Source of the DNA: Mangrovimonas futianensis
GTDB lineage: Bacteria > Bacteroidota > Bacteroidia > Flavobacteriales > Flavobacteriaceae
DNA: 64,000 nucleotides
Assembly: GCF_021245805.1 (NCBI RefSeq)
Contig: NZ_JAJJNF010000009.1
Location: 1-64,000 of the forward strand
Direction of reading: 5' to 3'
Shown here: in pieces, positions 26,807-36,912 of the stretch
Layout of the letters: each line of letters begins with the position of its first letter
Position numbering within the stretch: position 1 is the first letter of the stretch
Notes under the pieces: model-generated
Databases searched by the model: none
What the model was told of the DNA's origin: nothing
What the model saw: only the letters and a program-made list of their open reading frames with translations
Position numbers and translations under genes: made by a program

Positions 26807-29680
26807 ATGAAAAGAAGTAGATTATATCTAGGTTTGTTGACAGGAGTGCTTTTAGCTTCTTGTAATAAGGAACAAGCACCATATCAAAAAACAGATGATG
26901 GGATTGTGGTCAATCTCAGCCAACCACAGGAGCATGGAGCATCAACATTAAGCTTGCAGGTATTAGGTGATGGTTTGGTACATGTGTCAGCAACACCTCA
27001 AAAGGAATTTCCTAAGGATTCTAGCTTAATTATACTTCCTGGTTTAAAACCAGCTTCTTTTGATGTGTCCCAACAAGGGGATTCTATTTCGGTTTCTACT
27101 AAAGTCTTGAATGTTTTGGTTTCTTCGGTAGATGGAGGGATTACTTTTAAGGATAAAGAAGGCAAAGTCATTTTGTCTGAACAAGAAGGAGGCGGGAAAA
27201 CTTTTGAGCCCATACAAGTAGAAGGTACTGATGGATATTCTGTTCGTCAAATATTTGATTCTCCAGAGGATGAAGCGTTTTATGGTTTAGGGCAACATCA
27301 GTCTGATGAATTTAATTATAAGGATAAAAGTGAAGAACTATTTCAGTATAACACCAAGGTGTCTGTACCTTTCATTGTTTCAAATAAAAATTATGGGTTG
27401 CTTTGGGATAGCTATGCCTTAAGCCGTTTTGGAGACAGCAGACCCTATGAGCAACTTAATGAAGTGTTCAAACTTTATGATAAGGAAGGAAAGGAAAATG
27501 CCTTGACAGGAACCTACAAAACTCCAGAAAATGGAGGTCAAACCATTGTTAGGGACGAGCCTTCTATTTTCTTTGAAGATGTAAAAAGTATCAAGAATTT
27601 ACCACAAAACTTTCCTTTGAAAAAGGCCAATGTGCTTTATGAAGGTGATATTGAAGCTTTTCAAAGTGGTGAATTTAAATTTATCCTTTACTATGCAGGA
27701 TACATAAAAGTCTATTTAAATGACGAATTGATGGTTCCAGAACGTTGGAGAACCGCTTGGAATCCTAACAGCTATAAATTCAATTTCAATATGGAGGCAG
27801 GAAAGCGTATTCCATTGCGAATTGAATGGAAACCTGATGGAGGAAGTTCCTATTGTGGGCTTCGCGTGAGAAAGCCACAATTGGAAGAAGAAAAAGGGAA
27901 TCAAGTATGGTGGAGCGAAATGAACAAAAAAATGGACTATTATTTTGTTTATGGAAGCAATATGGACGAAATCATTAAAGGTTACCGCACGTTAACTGGA
28001 AAATCTCAAGTCATGCCTAAATGGGCAATGGGTTACTGGCAAAGTAGAGAACGTTATAAAACCCAAGATGAGATTTTAGGCACCCTAAAGGAATTTAGAG
28101 AAAGAAACATTCCGATTGATAATATCGTATTGGATTGGAACCACTGGGAGGAAGACCAATGGGGAAGCCATGAATTTGATAAAGCTCGTTTTCCAGACCC
28201 TCAAGGAATGGTCGATTCCATTCACCAAATGAATGGAAAAATGATGATTTCAGTTTGGCCTAAATTCTACAAAAATACCGAACACTTTAAAGAATTTGAT
28301 GAAAAAGGATGGATGTATCAACAGGCTATAAAGGATAGTATTCGTGACTGGGTAGGACCTGGTTACATAGGATCTTTTTATGATGCCTATTCAGCTGGAG
28401 CTAGAAAATTGTTCTGGAATCAAATTTATGAGCATTACTACCCATTAAATATAGATGCGTGGTGGATGGATGCTAGTGAGCCAAATGTTTTGGATTGTAC
28501 CGATATGGAGTACCGTAAGGCTTTACAAGGACCAACAGCTTTAGGGCCTTCAACCGAATATTTTAATACCTATGCCTTAATGAATGCTGAAGCCATTTAT
28601 GATGGTCAAAGAAGTGTGGCACCAAACAAGCGTGTATTCTTGTTGACAAGATCTGGTTTCGCAGGATTACAACGTTACTCTACCGCTACATGGAGTGGGG
28701 ACATCGCCACCAGATGGGAAGATATGAAAGCCCAAATTTCTGCAGGATTGAACTTTGCTGTTTCTGGAATTCCATACTGGACTATGGATATAGGTGGATT
28801 TTGTGTAGAAGATCGTTATGTAGCCGCTCAAATAGCTTATAATGGGAATGGAAAGGAAAATGCCGATTACAAAGAATGGAGAGAATTAAATGCCCGTTGG
28901 TATCAATTTGGTGCCTTTGCACCATTATATCGTGCTCATGGTCAATATCCATTTAGAGAAGCTTGGAACATTGCTCCGGAAGGGCATCCAGCTTATGAAT
29001 CTATCTTGTACTACACCAATTTGAGATATAGATTAATGCCTTACATCTACACATTGGCAGGTAAAACCTATTTTGATGATTACACCATCATGCGTCCATT
29101 GGTTATGGATTTCGCTCAAGATAGAAAAGTAGAAAATATCAGTGACCAATTTATGTTTGGTCCGTCGCTTATGGTGAATCCAGTATATGAGTACGAAGCT
29201 CGTAGTCGTGAGGTATACTTCCCAAGCACAAGCAATTGGTATGATTTTTACACAGGAACTTGGATCCAGGGTGGTCAAACCAAAACTGCAGAAGCGCCTT
29301 ATGGAAGAATTCCGCTTTATGTTCGTGAAGGAGCCATTATTCCTACAGGACCACAAATTCAATATACTGATGAAAAACCAGCAGATCACTTAGTGATTTA
29401 TGTATATAGAGGTGCTGATGGGACATTCAATTTGTATGAAGACGAAGCGGTTAACTACAATTATGAAAAAGGGAAGTACACCAACATTCCATTTGAATAC
29501 AATGACGCTGAAGGCACTTTGACCATTGGTAAAAGAGAAGGGGCATTTGAAGGCATGTTGGCCAATAGAAAGTTTACCATAGTATCAGTTGACAAGGAGC
29601 ATCCAGTAGGGATGACCTTTGATAATCAAGGACAAACTGTCGAATATGATGGAGCGTCTCAGACCATTCAATTGCAATAA
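26807..29680 (+). CDS. GH31 alpha-xylosidase with PA14 insert
   Basis: 957 residues; lipoprotein Cys19 (LLASC). A GH31 N-terminal beta-sandwich (FYGLGQHQSDEFNYKDKSEELFQYNTKVSVPFIVSNKNYGLLWDSY) is interrupted by a PA14 domain (~265-350, VLYEGDIEAFQSGEFKF to GLRVRKP), the arrangement of Cellvibrio CjXyl31A and the Bacteroides xyloglucan-specific enzymes. The barrel has the nucleophile Asp555 in WWMDASEP and acid/base Asp632 in TWSGDIATRW. C-terminal beta domains follow (YGRIPLYVREGAIIP). It should remove the non-reducing-end alpha-1,6-xylose from xyloglucan oligosaccharides, feeding xylE-xylB-xylA at the start of the same operon. A 28-base gap separates it from GH2. Confidence 0.93.
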   Translation: MKRSRLYLGLLTGVLLASCNKEQAPYQKTDDGIVVNLSQPQEHGASTLSLQVLGDGLVHVSATPQKEFPKDSSLIILPGLKPASFDVSQQGDSISVSTKVLNVLVSSVDGGITFKDKEGKVILSEQEGGGKTFEPIQVEGTDGYSVRQIFDSPEDEAFYGLGQHQSDEFNYKDKSEELFQYNTKVSVPFIVSNKNYGLLWDSYALSRFGDSRPYEQLNEVFKLYDKEGKENALTGTYKTPENGGQTIVRDEPSIFFEDVKSIKNLPQNFPLKKANVLYEGDIEAFQSGEFKFILYYAGYIKVYLNDELMVPERWRTAWNPNSYKFNFNMEAGKRIPLRIEWKPDGGSSYCGLRVRKPQLEEEKGNQVWWSEMNKKMDYYFVYGSNMDEIIKGYRTLTGKSQVMPKWAMGYWQSRERYKTQDEILGTLKEFRERNIPIDNIVLDWNHWEEDQWGSHEFDKARFPDPQGMVDSIHQMNGKMMISVWPKFYKNTEHFKEFDEKGWMYQQAIKDSIRDWVGPGYIGSFYDAYSAGARKLFWNQIYEHYYPLNIDAWWMDASEPNVLDCTDMEYRKALQGPTALGPSTEYFNTYALMNAEAIYDGQRSVAPNKRVFLLTRSGFAGLQRYSTATWSGDIATRWEDMKAQISAGLNFAVSGIPYWTMDIGGFCVEDRYVAAQIAYNGNGKENADYKEWRELNARWYQFGAFAPLYRAHGQYPFREAWNIAPEGHPAYESILYYTNLRYRLMPYIYTLAGKTYFDDYTIMRPLVMDFAQDRKVENISDQFMFGPSLMVNPVYEYEARSREVYFPSTSNWYDFYTGTWIQGGQTKTAEAPYGRIPLYVREGAIIPTGPQIQYTDEKPADHLVIYVYRGADGTFNLYEDEAVNYNYEKGKYTNIPFEYNDAEGTLTIGKREGAFEGMLANRKFTIVSVDKEHPVGMTFDNQGQTVEYDGASQTIQLQ

Positions 29681-29717
29681 AAAAAGTTAGAGAAGAAGTA
29701 TTAAAAAACACACTATA

Positions 29718-31964
29718 ATGAATAACAAACTTATATATAGTTCTGTAATGGCTGTAGCCATGGTTTTTACATCCTGTAAAAATGAACAAAAGACTGAAGA
29801 AACCGCTTCGGTTCAGGTTGAGAAATCAAAGGCCTATCAGGGTACACCGATTTCCAAGGAATTTGATTCTAAAATTGACAGTTTGGTTTCGGCCATGACT
29901 TTAGAGGAAAAAGCTGGTATGTTGCATGGTAGTACCATGTTTGCAACAGCGGCAGTGGAAAGATTGGGAATTCCTGAGTTAACTATGGCAGACGGACCAC
30001 TAGGTGTTAGAGAAGAGATTTCATTAGATTCTTGGGCTCCTGCAGGTTGGGATAATGATTTTGCTACCTATTATCCAGCAGCTGGTGGCGTAGCAGCAAC
30101 CTGGAACACAGATTTAGCTTATGTTTTTGGAAACAGTGTAGGGGAAGAAACGATAGCAAGGGACAAAGACGTGTTGTTATCTCCAGCTATCAATATCATT
30201 AGAACACCGTTAGGAGGAAGAACTTATGAATACTTTACAGAAGACCCTTTCCTAAATAAAAAGCTAACAGTGCCATTTATTGTTGGTCTTCAAGAAAATG
30301 ATGTGGCCGCTTGCGTGAAGCACTTTGCTGCCAATAACCAAGAAACCCATCGGGACTTTGTGGATGTTCAAATAGACGAAAGAACTTTAAGAGAAATCTA
30401 TTTGCCTGCATTTAAAGCAGCGGTTGAAGAAGCCCATGCTTATAGCTTTATGGGAGCTTACAACAAGTTTAGGGGAGACTATTTATGTGAGAATGACTAC
30501 ATGCTTAATCAAGTGTTGAGAAACGAATGGGGATTTGAGGGAATCGTTATTTCCGATTGGGCAGCAGTTCACGATACTAAAAAAGCTTTGGAAAGTGGAA
30601 CCGATATTGAAATGGGTACCCCAAAACCATTCAACGAGTTTTATTTCGCCGATGCTTTGATTCAAGCTGTTAAAGATGGAAAAATTGATGAAAAACAAGT
30701 TGATAAGTCCGTGAAGCGCATCTTAAGAATGATGTACACTCTAAAAAGTGTTGACGATAAAGGTCGCGCTAAGGGAAGTATCAGCACCGAGGCACATTTC
30801 CAAGATGCTTATGCCATTGCAGCTGAAAGTGTGGTGCTTTTGAAAAATGAAAACAACTTATTGCCATTAAAGACAGAAGGAGTTAAAAGTATTGCCGTTA
30901 TAGGTAATAACGCCAAAAAGAAAAATGCTCTTGGCGGATTTGGGGCTGGTGTAAAAACAAAAAGAGAAGTAACACCTTTGGAAGGGCTTCAAAATAGATT
31001 GCCATCAGACATCACGATCAATTATGCAGAAGGCTATTTGGAGCGCTATTCCAATAATGAAAAGGCCAAATTAGGAGATATTACCCTAAACGGTCCAGTA
31101 ACTATTAATGAATTAGACCCAAAAATGTTGGAAGAAGCTTTAGAGGCTGCTAAAAATTCTGACATGGCGATTGTTTTTGCTGGATCCAACCGTGATTATG
31201 AGACAGAAGCTTCAGATAGAGCTACTTTAGCGCTTCCTTTTGGTCAAGAAGAATTAATCGAAAAAGTATTGGCAGTAAATCCTAATACCATAGTGGTTTT
31301 TATTGCTGGGGCTCCATTTGACATCAAAAAGGTGGCAGATCAATCAAAAGCTGTTATCTGGTCTTGGTTTAATGGTTCTGAAGGTGGAAATGCCTTGGCT
31401 GATGTTATTTTAGGAACCGTGAATCCTTCTGGTAAATTACCATGGACCATGCCATTGAGATTAGAAGATTCTCCAGCACATGCTACCAATAGCTTCCCTG
31501 GAGATCAAACTGTTTCTTATGACGAAGGTATTTTGGTAGGATACCGTTGGTTTGACACTAAAAATGTTGAACCACTTTATCCTTTCGGATATGGGTTATC
31601 ATACACTAATTTTTCACTTTCTAATCTAAAAACAGATAAATCTGATTATGGTTTGAATGACACCATTACCGTAGAAGTTTCTGTTGAAAATACAGGAGTA
31701 GTTTCAGGTAAAGAAGTGGTTCAAGTATATGTTTCTAAACCAGAATCTAAGGTGGAGCGTGCAGCTCAAGAATTAAAAGGGTTTAGTAAAGTAGAAGTTG
31801 ATGCTGGAAGTACAAAGAATACAACTGTTGAAATTCCTGTAAAGGAATTGGCTTTTTACAATGTCGACACCAAATCTTGGGAAGTGGAAAAAGGAGCTTA
31901 TACCATTCAAGTGGGTAACTCATCAAGAAACATATTATCAAAGGTTCAAATAACTATTAAATAA
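29718..31964 (+). CDS. GH3 beta-glucosidase lipoprotein
   Basis: 748 residues; lipoprotein Cys20 (VFTSC). The first barrel contains MTLEEKAGMLHG, MADGPLGVREE, KHFAANNQETHRD and the nucleophile Asp280 in GIVISDWAAVHD. The second domain has ESVVLLKNENNLLPL, AIVFAGSNRDYETEASDR and WSWFNGSEGGNALADVILGTVNPSGKLPWTMP, and a fibronectin-like C-terminal domain (YPFGYGLSYTNFSLSNL, VSVENTGVVSGKEVVQVYV) completes the family layout. It should cleave beta-glucosidic bonds at non-reducing ends once xylose is removed by the GH31 just upstream. A beta-xylosidase activity cannot be excluded for this family. 37 bases after GH31 and 11 before GH5. Confidence 0.93.
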   Translation: MNNKLIYSSVMAVAMVFTSCKNEQKTEETASVQVEKSKAYQGTPISKEFDSKIDSLVSAMTLEEKAGMLHGSTMFATAAVERLGIPELTMADGPLGVREEISLDSWAPAGWDNDFATYYPAAGGVAATWNTDLAYVFGNSVGEETIARDKDVLLSPAINIIRTPLGGRTYEYFTEDPFLNKKLTVPFIVGLQENDVAACVKHFAANNQETHRDFVDVQIDERTLREIYLPAFKAAVEEAHAYSFMGAYNKFRGDYLCENDYMLNQVLRNEWGFEGIVISDWAAVHDTKKALESGTDIEMGTPKPFNEFYFADALIQAVKDGKIDEKQVDKSVKRILRMMYTLKSVDDKGRAKGSISTEAHFQDAYAIAAESVVLLKNENNLLPLKTEGVKSIAVIGNNAKKKNALGGFGAGVKTKREVTPLEGLQNRLPSDITINYAEGYLERYSNNEKAKLGDITLNGPVTINELDPKMLEEALEAAKNSDMAIVFAGSNRDYETEASDRATLALPFGQEELIEKVLAVNPNTIVVFIAGAPFDIKKVADQSKAVIWSWFNGSEGGNALADVILGTVNPSGKLPWTMPLRLEDSPAHATNSFPGDQTVSYDEGILVGYRWFDTKNVEPLYPFGYGLSYTNFSLSNLKTDKSDYGLNDTITVEVSVENTGVVSGKEVVQVYVSKPESKVERAAQELKGFSKVEVDAGSTKNTTVEIPVKELAFYNVDTKSWEVEKGAYTIQVGNSSRNILSKVQITIK

Positions 31965-31975
31965 AAAATTTTCAA

Positions 31976-33409
31976 ATGAAGGCTTTTAATCAATTATTAA
32001 AAATGACATGGCTAGTAGCATTGCTTTTAGGGGTTATGTCCTGTAACGATGATGATGGGGATATTGCTAAAAGTGATATTTCAATCGATAGTAGACCCAT
32101 AGAGTTTGTATCCAATGGAGGAACTGACTCTTTTGAAATTAATGCTTCTATGAGCATCGCTTGGGGAGTGAGTTCTAACGCCGAATGGTTGAGTTTCTCT
32201 CAAACCTCTGGTTTGGCAAGCGCAACCATTGAAGTTGTCGCTGAGGCTAATCCAGCTGCACAAGGAAGATCTGCTGTTATCAACGTGACTACTTCAGAAA
32301 AAACTTTGACGATTCAAGTAACACAGTTGGCATCAATAACAACCTTGCCTCCAGATTCAAGTGGTATGAGTGATTATACAGCTGTTGAATTGACTTCATT
32401 GATGGGAGTTGGATGGAATGTTGGAAATTCATTGGATGCCGTTGGAGGAGAAACTTCTTGGGGAAATCCAGCGATTAACCAACAGTTAATGGACGGTGTG
32501 AAGGCAGCAGGCTTTAACACCGTGAGAATTCCAGTAGCTTGGAGTAACTACATTCAAGAAGGAGATGCTAATTATACCATTAGTTTGGAAGGCTTGAATA
32601 GAGTGGAAGAAGTCGTTAATTATGTATTGGATAACGATATGTATGTCGTTTTAAATATCCATTGGGATGGCGGTTGGATGCAACCAACATATGAAGATCA
32701 AGACTATGTTAATGACCGATTGAGCAAAATGTGGCAACAAATAGCTATCCATTTTAGAGATTATGATTACCACCTTCTTTTTGCTGGAACCAATGAAGTC
32801 ATGGTAGAAGGAGATTACGGAACCCCTACTGAGGAATATTATACGGTTCAAAATAGTTTCAACCAAACTTTTATATCTACAGTGAGAGAAACTGGTGGAC
32901 GCAATGCTTACCGTTATTTAACGGTACAAGGATTCAATACCAATATTGATCATACCGTGAATTTTGCAACCATTCCTACTGATCCAACTGAAAACCGTAT
33001 GTTGATGGAAGTTCATTACTATGACCCTTATGATTATACATTAAACGTTAGCAATGATGATACTTGGCAATGGGGCGCTATTGCTACCGATCCATCTGCA
33101 ACTGCTGGTTGGGGAAATGAAGATTGGTTAGATACGCAATTCCAAAAAATGTATGACAATTATGTGAGTCAAGGCATCGGTGTGATTTTAGGGGAATATG
33201 GCGCTAGTTATAGAGCCAATGTTGACGATGCTGAAGTTTACCGTGAATATTATTATCAAAAAACAACAGAATCCGCATTACAGCATCAATTGGTTCCAAT
33301 CATTTGGGATAATGGATATCCAGATGATCACCAAATGGGCTTGTTTAATCGCGCTAATGGAGAGGAATATTTTCCAGTAATCATTGATGCGATTACCTCT
33401 AATCTTTAA
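31976..33409 (+). CDS. BACON-GH5 endo-xyloglucanase (GH5_4-like) lipoprotein
   Basis: 477 residues. Lipoprotein Cys23 (VMSC) with an acidic NDDDGD tail that suits surface display, then a BACON domain (~35-120: WGVSSNAEWLSFSQTSG, ITVTQ-like ending IQVTQLA). The GH5 barrel (~135-470) has WNVGNSLDA, GFNTVRIPVAWSNYI, LNIHWDGGW, the acid/base Glu274 in LLFAGTNEV, HYYDPYDYTL and the nucleophile Glu407 in VILGEYGAS. The BACON-GH5_4 order is that of BoGH5A, the surface endo-xyloglucanase of B. ovatus. It is the only endo-acting enzyme seen in the window, so backbone cutting of the polymer at the surface is its likely job. The NEV in place of NEP is a small departure from the usual GH5 motif. Confidence 0.92.
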   Translation: MKAFNQLLKMTWLVALLLGVMSCNDDDGDIAKSDISIDSRPIEFVSNGGTDSFEINASMSIAWGVSSNAEWLSFSQTSGLASATIEVVAEANPAAQGRSAVINVTTSEKTLTIQVTQLASITTLPPDSSGMSDYTAVELTSLMGVGWNVGNSLDAVGGETSWGNPAINQQLMDGVKAAGFNTVRIPVAWSNYIQEGDANYTISLEGLNRVEEVVNYVLDNDMYVVLNIHWDGGWMQPTYEDQDYVNDRLSKMWQQIAIHFRDYDYHLLFAGTNEVMVEGDYGTPTEEYYTVQNSFNQTFISTVRETGGRNAYRYLTVQGFNTNIDHTVNFATIPTDPTENRMLMEVHYYDPYDYTLNVSNDDTWQWGAIATDPSATAGWGNEDWLDTQFQKMYDNYVSQGIGVILGEYGASYRANVDDAEVYREYYYQKTTESALQHQLVPIIWDNGYPDDHQMGLFNRANGEEYFPVIIDAITSNL

Positions 33410-33418
33410 TAGTATAGT

Positions 33419-34927
33419 ATGTCTAGGACATCAAACATATTACAACATTACGTTTACATTTTATTTGTAGTTAGTCTTTTTTTTAGTTGTAAACCCAATG
33501 AAAAGCATAATGAGGTTAGTGTTCCTCATTATGCTTCCAATTGGGATTCATTGGCTTCTTATGAGGAAGCTCCAAAGTGGTTCAAAGAGGCTAAATTCGG
33601 AATTTATGCCCACTGGGGATTGTTATCTGTTCCGTCTTATGCCAATGATTGGTATCCTAGAAACATGCATATAGAAGGCACTGACGAAAACAGACACCAA
33701 GTAGAAACTTACGGACCTTTATCAGAATTTGGTTATCATGACTTTGTGCCCATGTTTAAGGCAGAAAACTTTAATGCTCAAGAATGGGCTGATCTTTTTG
33801 AAAAGGCAGGCGCTAAGTTTGGTGGTATTGTAGCCATCCATCATGACGGATGGTCCAATTGGGATAGCAAAATCAATCCGTGGAATTCCATGGATAAAGG
33901 ACCTCATAGAGATATTTTAGGAGAGCTAGGAGAGGCAATTCACAGTAAGGGAATGAAGTTTGTTACATCTTTTCATAAAGCAAGGAATCTTCAAATTTTT
34001 AAAAATGACTCTACCAAGTGGTTAGAAGATACTTCATATTTTCCCTACAATCCTAATATGGCAACTTCTTCGGAAGACTCTATAATTAGTGTTATGTATG
34101 GAAATATTCCGAAGGAACAGTTCTACAAAAACTGGTTGGGCGAACTTAAAGAAGTCATTGACGGTTACCATCCCGATTTAATTTATTTCGATAGCAAATT
34201 GGATAAAATTCCAGACGCCTATAAACGTGATTTTGCTGCTTATTATATCAATGAATCTTTAGCGAGAGGACAAGAAGTAGTGATAACCCACAAAGAAGGG
34301 GAATTGCCAAAATCTGTTAGCGTGGAAGATTTTGAGAAGGGGAGAATGAATAAAATCACAAAGGATTATTGGTTAACAGACGAGACCGTATCAGTAGGTA
34401 GCTGGAGTTATGTAAATAATTTGGGATTAAAAACAGCCGATGAAATTGTTGATTTGCTGGCCGATATTGTTAGTAAAAATGGGGCTATGATGCTAAATGT
34501 ATCACCCAAACCTAGTGGGGAAATTCCTCAAGATCAACAAGAAATTTTATTGTCTATTGGGGAATGGCTCAAAGTAAATGGAGAAGCCATCTATGCTTCT
34601 TCAACTTGGGATGTTTTTGGTGAAGGTCCCACGAGACAGGAAAAATCAGGGATGTTTTTGGATAAACTGTCATATACCGCTCAAGATGTTCGATATACTA
34701 GAAAAGACAATCATATCTATGCTATTGTCCTAGGGTGGCCCGGGAATGATGTAGAAGTGGTCCTTGAATCTTTTTCAAATACAAATCGTCAGGTATCAAA
34801 TGTTTCTATTTTGGGATATGATAAAGAAGTGTCTTTTGAATTAAAACCAGATGGATTACATATTCAAACCCCTAATCAAATGATAGATGACAAAGCTTTT
34901 GTCATTAAAATTGCAATAGATAAATAA
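33419..34927 (+). CDS. GH29 alpha-L-fucosidase-like lipoprotein (divergent)
   Basis: 502 residues; lipoprotein Cys24 (LFFSC). The barrel is recognisable from EAKFGIYAHWGLLSVPSYANDWYPRNM, FNAQEWADLFEKAGAKFGGIVAIHHDGWSNWDS, HPDLIYFDS with candidate nucleophile Asp258, and SKNGAMMLNVSPKPSGEIPQDQQ. A C-terminal beta-sandwich follows. The usual KHHDGF and W-[FL]-DG motifs are here IHHDGW and YFDS, so it sits away from the two GH29 proteins of the other cluster. The likely substrate is alpha-1,2-fucose on galactosyl side chains of xyloglucan, based on the operon. Starts 9 bases after GH5. Confidence 0.85.
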   Translation: MSRTSNILQHYVYILFVVSLFFSCKPNEKHNEVSVPHYASNWDSLASYEEAPKWFKEAKFGIYAHWGLLSVPSYANDWYPRNMHIEGTDENRHQVETYGPLSEFGYHDFVPMFKAENFNAQEWADLFEKAGAKFGGIVAIHHDGWSNWDSKINPWNSMDKGPHRDILGELGEAIHSKGMKFVTSFHKARNLQIFKNDSTKWLEDTSYFPYNPNMATSSEDSIISVMYGNIPKEQFYKNWLGELKEVIDGYHPDLIYFDSKLDKIPDAYKRDFAAYYINESLARGQEVVITHKEGELPKSVSVEDFEKGRMNKITKDYWLTDETVSVGSWSYVNNLGLKTADEIVDLLADIVSKNGAMMLNVSPKPSGEIPQDQQEILLSIGEWLKVNGEAIYASSTWDVFGEGPTRQEKSGMFLDKLSYTAQDVRYTRKDNHIYAIVLGWPGNDVEVVLESFSNTNRQVSNVSILGYDKEVSFELKPDGLHIQTPNQMIDDKAFVIKIAIDK

Positions 34928-34932
34928 ATGCC

Positions 34933-36894
34933 ATGATAAAACATATTTTAACACTCTTAATTGGGCTAATTTCCTTAAATGCTTTGGCAGATGTGGAACT
35001 TCCGCTTATGTTCTCAAACGGAATGGTTATGCAAAGAGACCAAGCAATTCCTGTTTGGGGTTGGGCTAAACCAGGAGAGAATATTGAAGTCCATTTCAAA
35101 GCACAAAACATAAAAACCCAGGCAGATGAACATGGTAAATGGCGTGTGACCTTGAATCCCGAAAAACATGGAGGTCCTTTTACACTTACCGTTAAAGGGA
35201 ACAATACCATTAAAATTGAAAATGTCTTAGTAGGTGAAGTTTGGATTGCAAGTGGTCAATCCAATATGGAATGGGCAATGAGTAATATTCAGAATGCCGA
35301 TGTCGAACAGAAGGATTCCAACTATCCAGAAATCAGACAATTCTTGGTTCCAAGTGAAATGAGCACCGTACCAAAAGATCGTTTGACTGAAGGACAATGG
35401 AAAGAGAGTAATCCTGAAAATATTGGTGAGTTTACTGCAGTTGGATTTATGTTTGCCAAAAAGCTTTATCAAGAATTGGGAGTGCCAATAGGTATCATTA
35501 ACACCACTTGGGGTGGTACTTGTGTAGAAACTTGGACCAGTAAAGATGCTTTGGAAGAAGTACCTGAGTTTGCACATTTCATGTCAAATCTGCCGAACTT
35601 GGATATTGACAGTATGCTTAAAATCCAAAAACAAAAGTTGATAGGCACTGTAGAAATGTTGCAAGGTCAGAAACTGTTAAATGACAATCCTTCAGAAGTG
35701 ATTAAGTCCGTTTATGATGACTCAAGCTGGCCAGAGATGAATTTACCTGAGCTATGGGAAAATAGAATGCTTCCTAATTTGGATGGAGAAGTATGGTTTA
35801 GAAAAACTTTTAATATTGATTCTGACTTGGCCGGAAAAGAGGCGCTATTGCACTTGTCAAAAATTGATGACGATGATATCACTTATTTGAATGGCATAGA
35901 AGTAGGAACAACCTCTGGTTATGATGTAAGCAGAGTGTATAAAATTCCAACCGGTATTTTAAAATCAGGTGAAAATACCATCACCGTAAAAGTGACCGAT
36001 TACATTGGCGGAGGCGGAATTTATGGATCTCCATCTGACTTGAAGTTAACCGTTGAAGGTTCTGATATTTCCCTAGCAGGCTTATGGAAATTTAACGTTG
36101 CTGAAGTAGTAACCCAATTTTCTCCCAATAGTTTTCCTTCTTTACTCTATAATGCCATGGTAAACCCATTAATTCCATATGCGGTTAAAGGGGTGATTTG
36201 GTATCAGGGAGAAGCCAATGTTCATAGAGCAGTAGAATACAAAAAGTCTTTTCCTTTGATGATTGAAAATTGGAGAAATAAATGGGGGGAAGGTGCTTTT
36301 CCATTCTATTTTGTGCAATTGTCCAGTTTTAATGAATTTAATGGAAATAGCAATGTGGGAAGTAAATGGGCCGAATTAAGGGAAGCACAAGCCTACACCG
36401 TTGAGAATGTAAAGAACACAGAAATGTGTGTAACAGTTGATATTGGTAATCCTAAGGACATACATCCAAGAAACAAACAGGATGTTGGTTTACGTTTGGC
36501 AGCCATTGCCTTAAATAAGGATTATGAAAAGAAAGTCACTTATCAGGGACCAACTTTTAAATCGCACACCATTAAAGGAAATCAAGTGGTTTTATCCTTT
36601 GAGCATGTCAAGGATGGGTTCAAGGTGAAAGATGAACAAGGTATTCCAAAAGGATTTGAGGTGGCAGGAGCTGACAAAAAATTTGTGACAGCACAAGTTG
36701 AAATTAAAAACGGAAAACTTCTGATTTCCAATGATAGCATATCAAATCCGGTTGCCGTTAGATATGGTTGGGCAGATGATGCTAGCGCGTGTAATGTATA
36801 TAATAAGGCAGGATTCCCTATGGAGCCTTTTAGAACAGATGATTGGGAATTGTCCACAGCAAAAGAATCTTATATGATTTCAGATTTGAAATAG
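34933..36894 (+). CDS. Sialate-O-acetylesterase-like SGNH esterase
   Basis: 653 residues with a cleavable signal peptide (MIKHILTLLIGLISLNALA). The SGNH hydrolase has a split catalytic domain: VWIASGQSNMEWAM with nucleophile Ser110, WYQGEANVHRA, and the catalytic Asp509/His511 in KDIHPRNKQDVG. A galactose-binding-like beta-sandwich (~250-370, WFRKTFNIDSDLAGKEALLHLSKIDDDDITYLNG) is inserted. Proteins of this family are often labelled sialate O-acetylesterase, but in plant-glycan loci they act on acetylated sugars. Here de-acetylation of xyloglucan galactosyl residues or backbone is inferred. It is the last gene of the operon, 5 bases after GH29, and is followed by a strong terminator. Confidence 0.85.
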   Translation: MIKHILTLLIGLISLNALADVELPLMFSNGMVMQRDQAIPVWGWAKPGENIEVHFKAQNIKTQADEHGKWRVTLNPEKHGGPFTLTVKGNNTIKIENVLVGEVWIASGQSNMEWAMSNIQNADVEQKDSNYPEIRQFLVPSEMSTVPKDRLTEGQWKESNPENIGEFTAVGFMFAKKLYQELGVPIGIINTTWGGTCVETWTSKDALEEVPEFAHFMSNLPNLDIDSMLKIQKQKLIGTVEMLQGQKLLNDNPSEVIKSVYDDSSWPEMNLPELWENRMLPNLDGEVWFRKTFNIDSDLAGKEALLHLSKIDDDDITYLNGIEVGTTSGYDVSRVYKIPTGILKSGENTITVKVTDYIGGGGIYGSPSDLKLTVEGSDISLAGLWKFNVAEVVTQFSPNSFPSLLYNAMVNPLIPYAVKGVIWYQGEANVHRAVEYKKSFPLMIENWRNKWGEGAFPFYFVQLSSFNEFNGNSNVGSKWAELREAQAYTVENVKNTEMCVTVDIGNPKDIHPRNKQDVGLRLAAIALNKDYEKKVTYQGPTFKSHTIKGNQVVLSFEHVKDGFKVKDEQGIPKGFEVAGADKKFVTAQVEIKNGKLLISNDSISNPVAVRYGWADDASACNVYNKAGFPMEPFRTDDWELSTAKESYMISDLK

Positions 36895-36912
36895 AGGAAT
36901 ACGTGAACTTAA

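Noticed and set aside
34933..36894. True sialic acid metabolism indicated by the sialate O-acetylesterase similarity
   Set aside because: No sialidase, lyase or sialic acid transporter is present, and this esterase family is common in plant-glycan loci.
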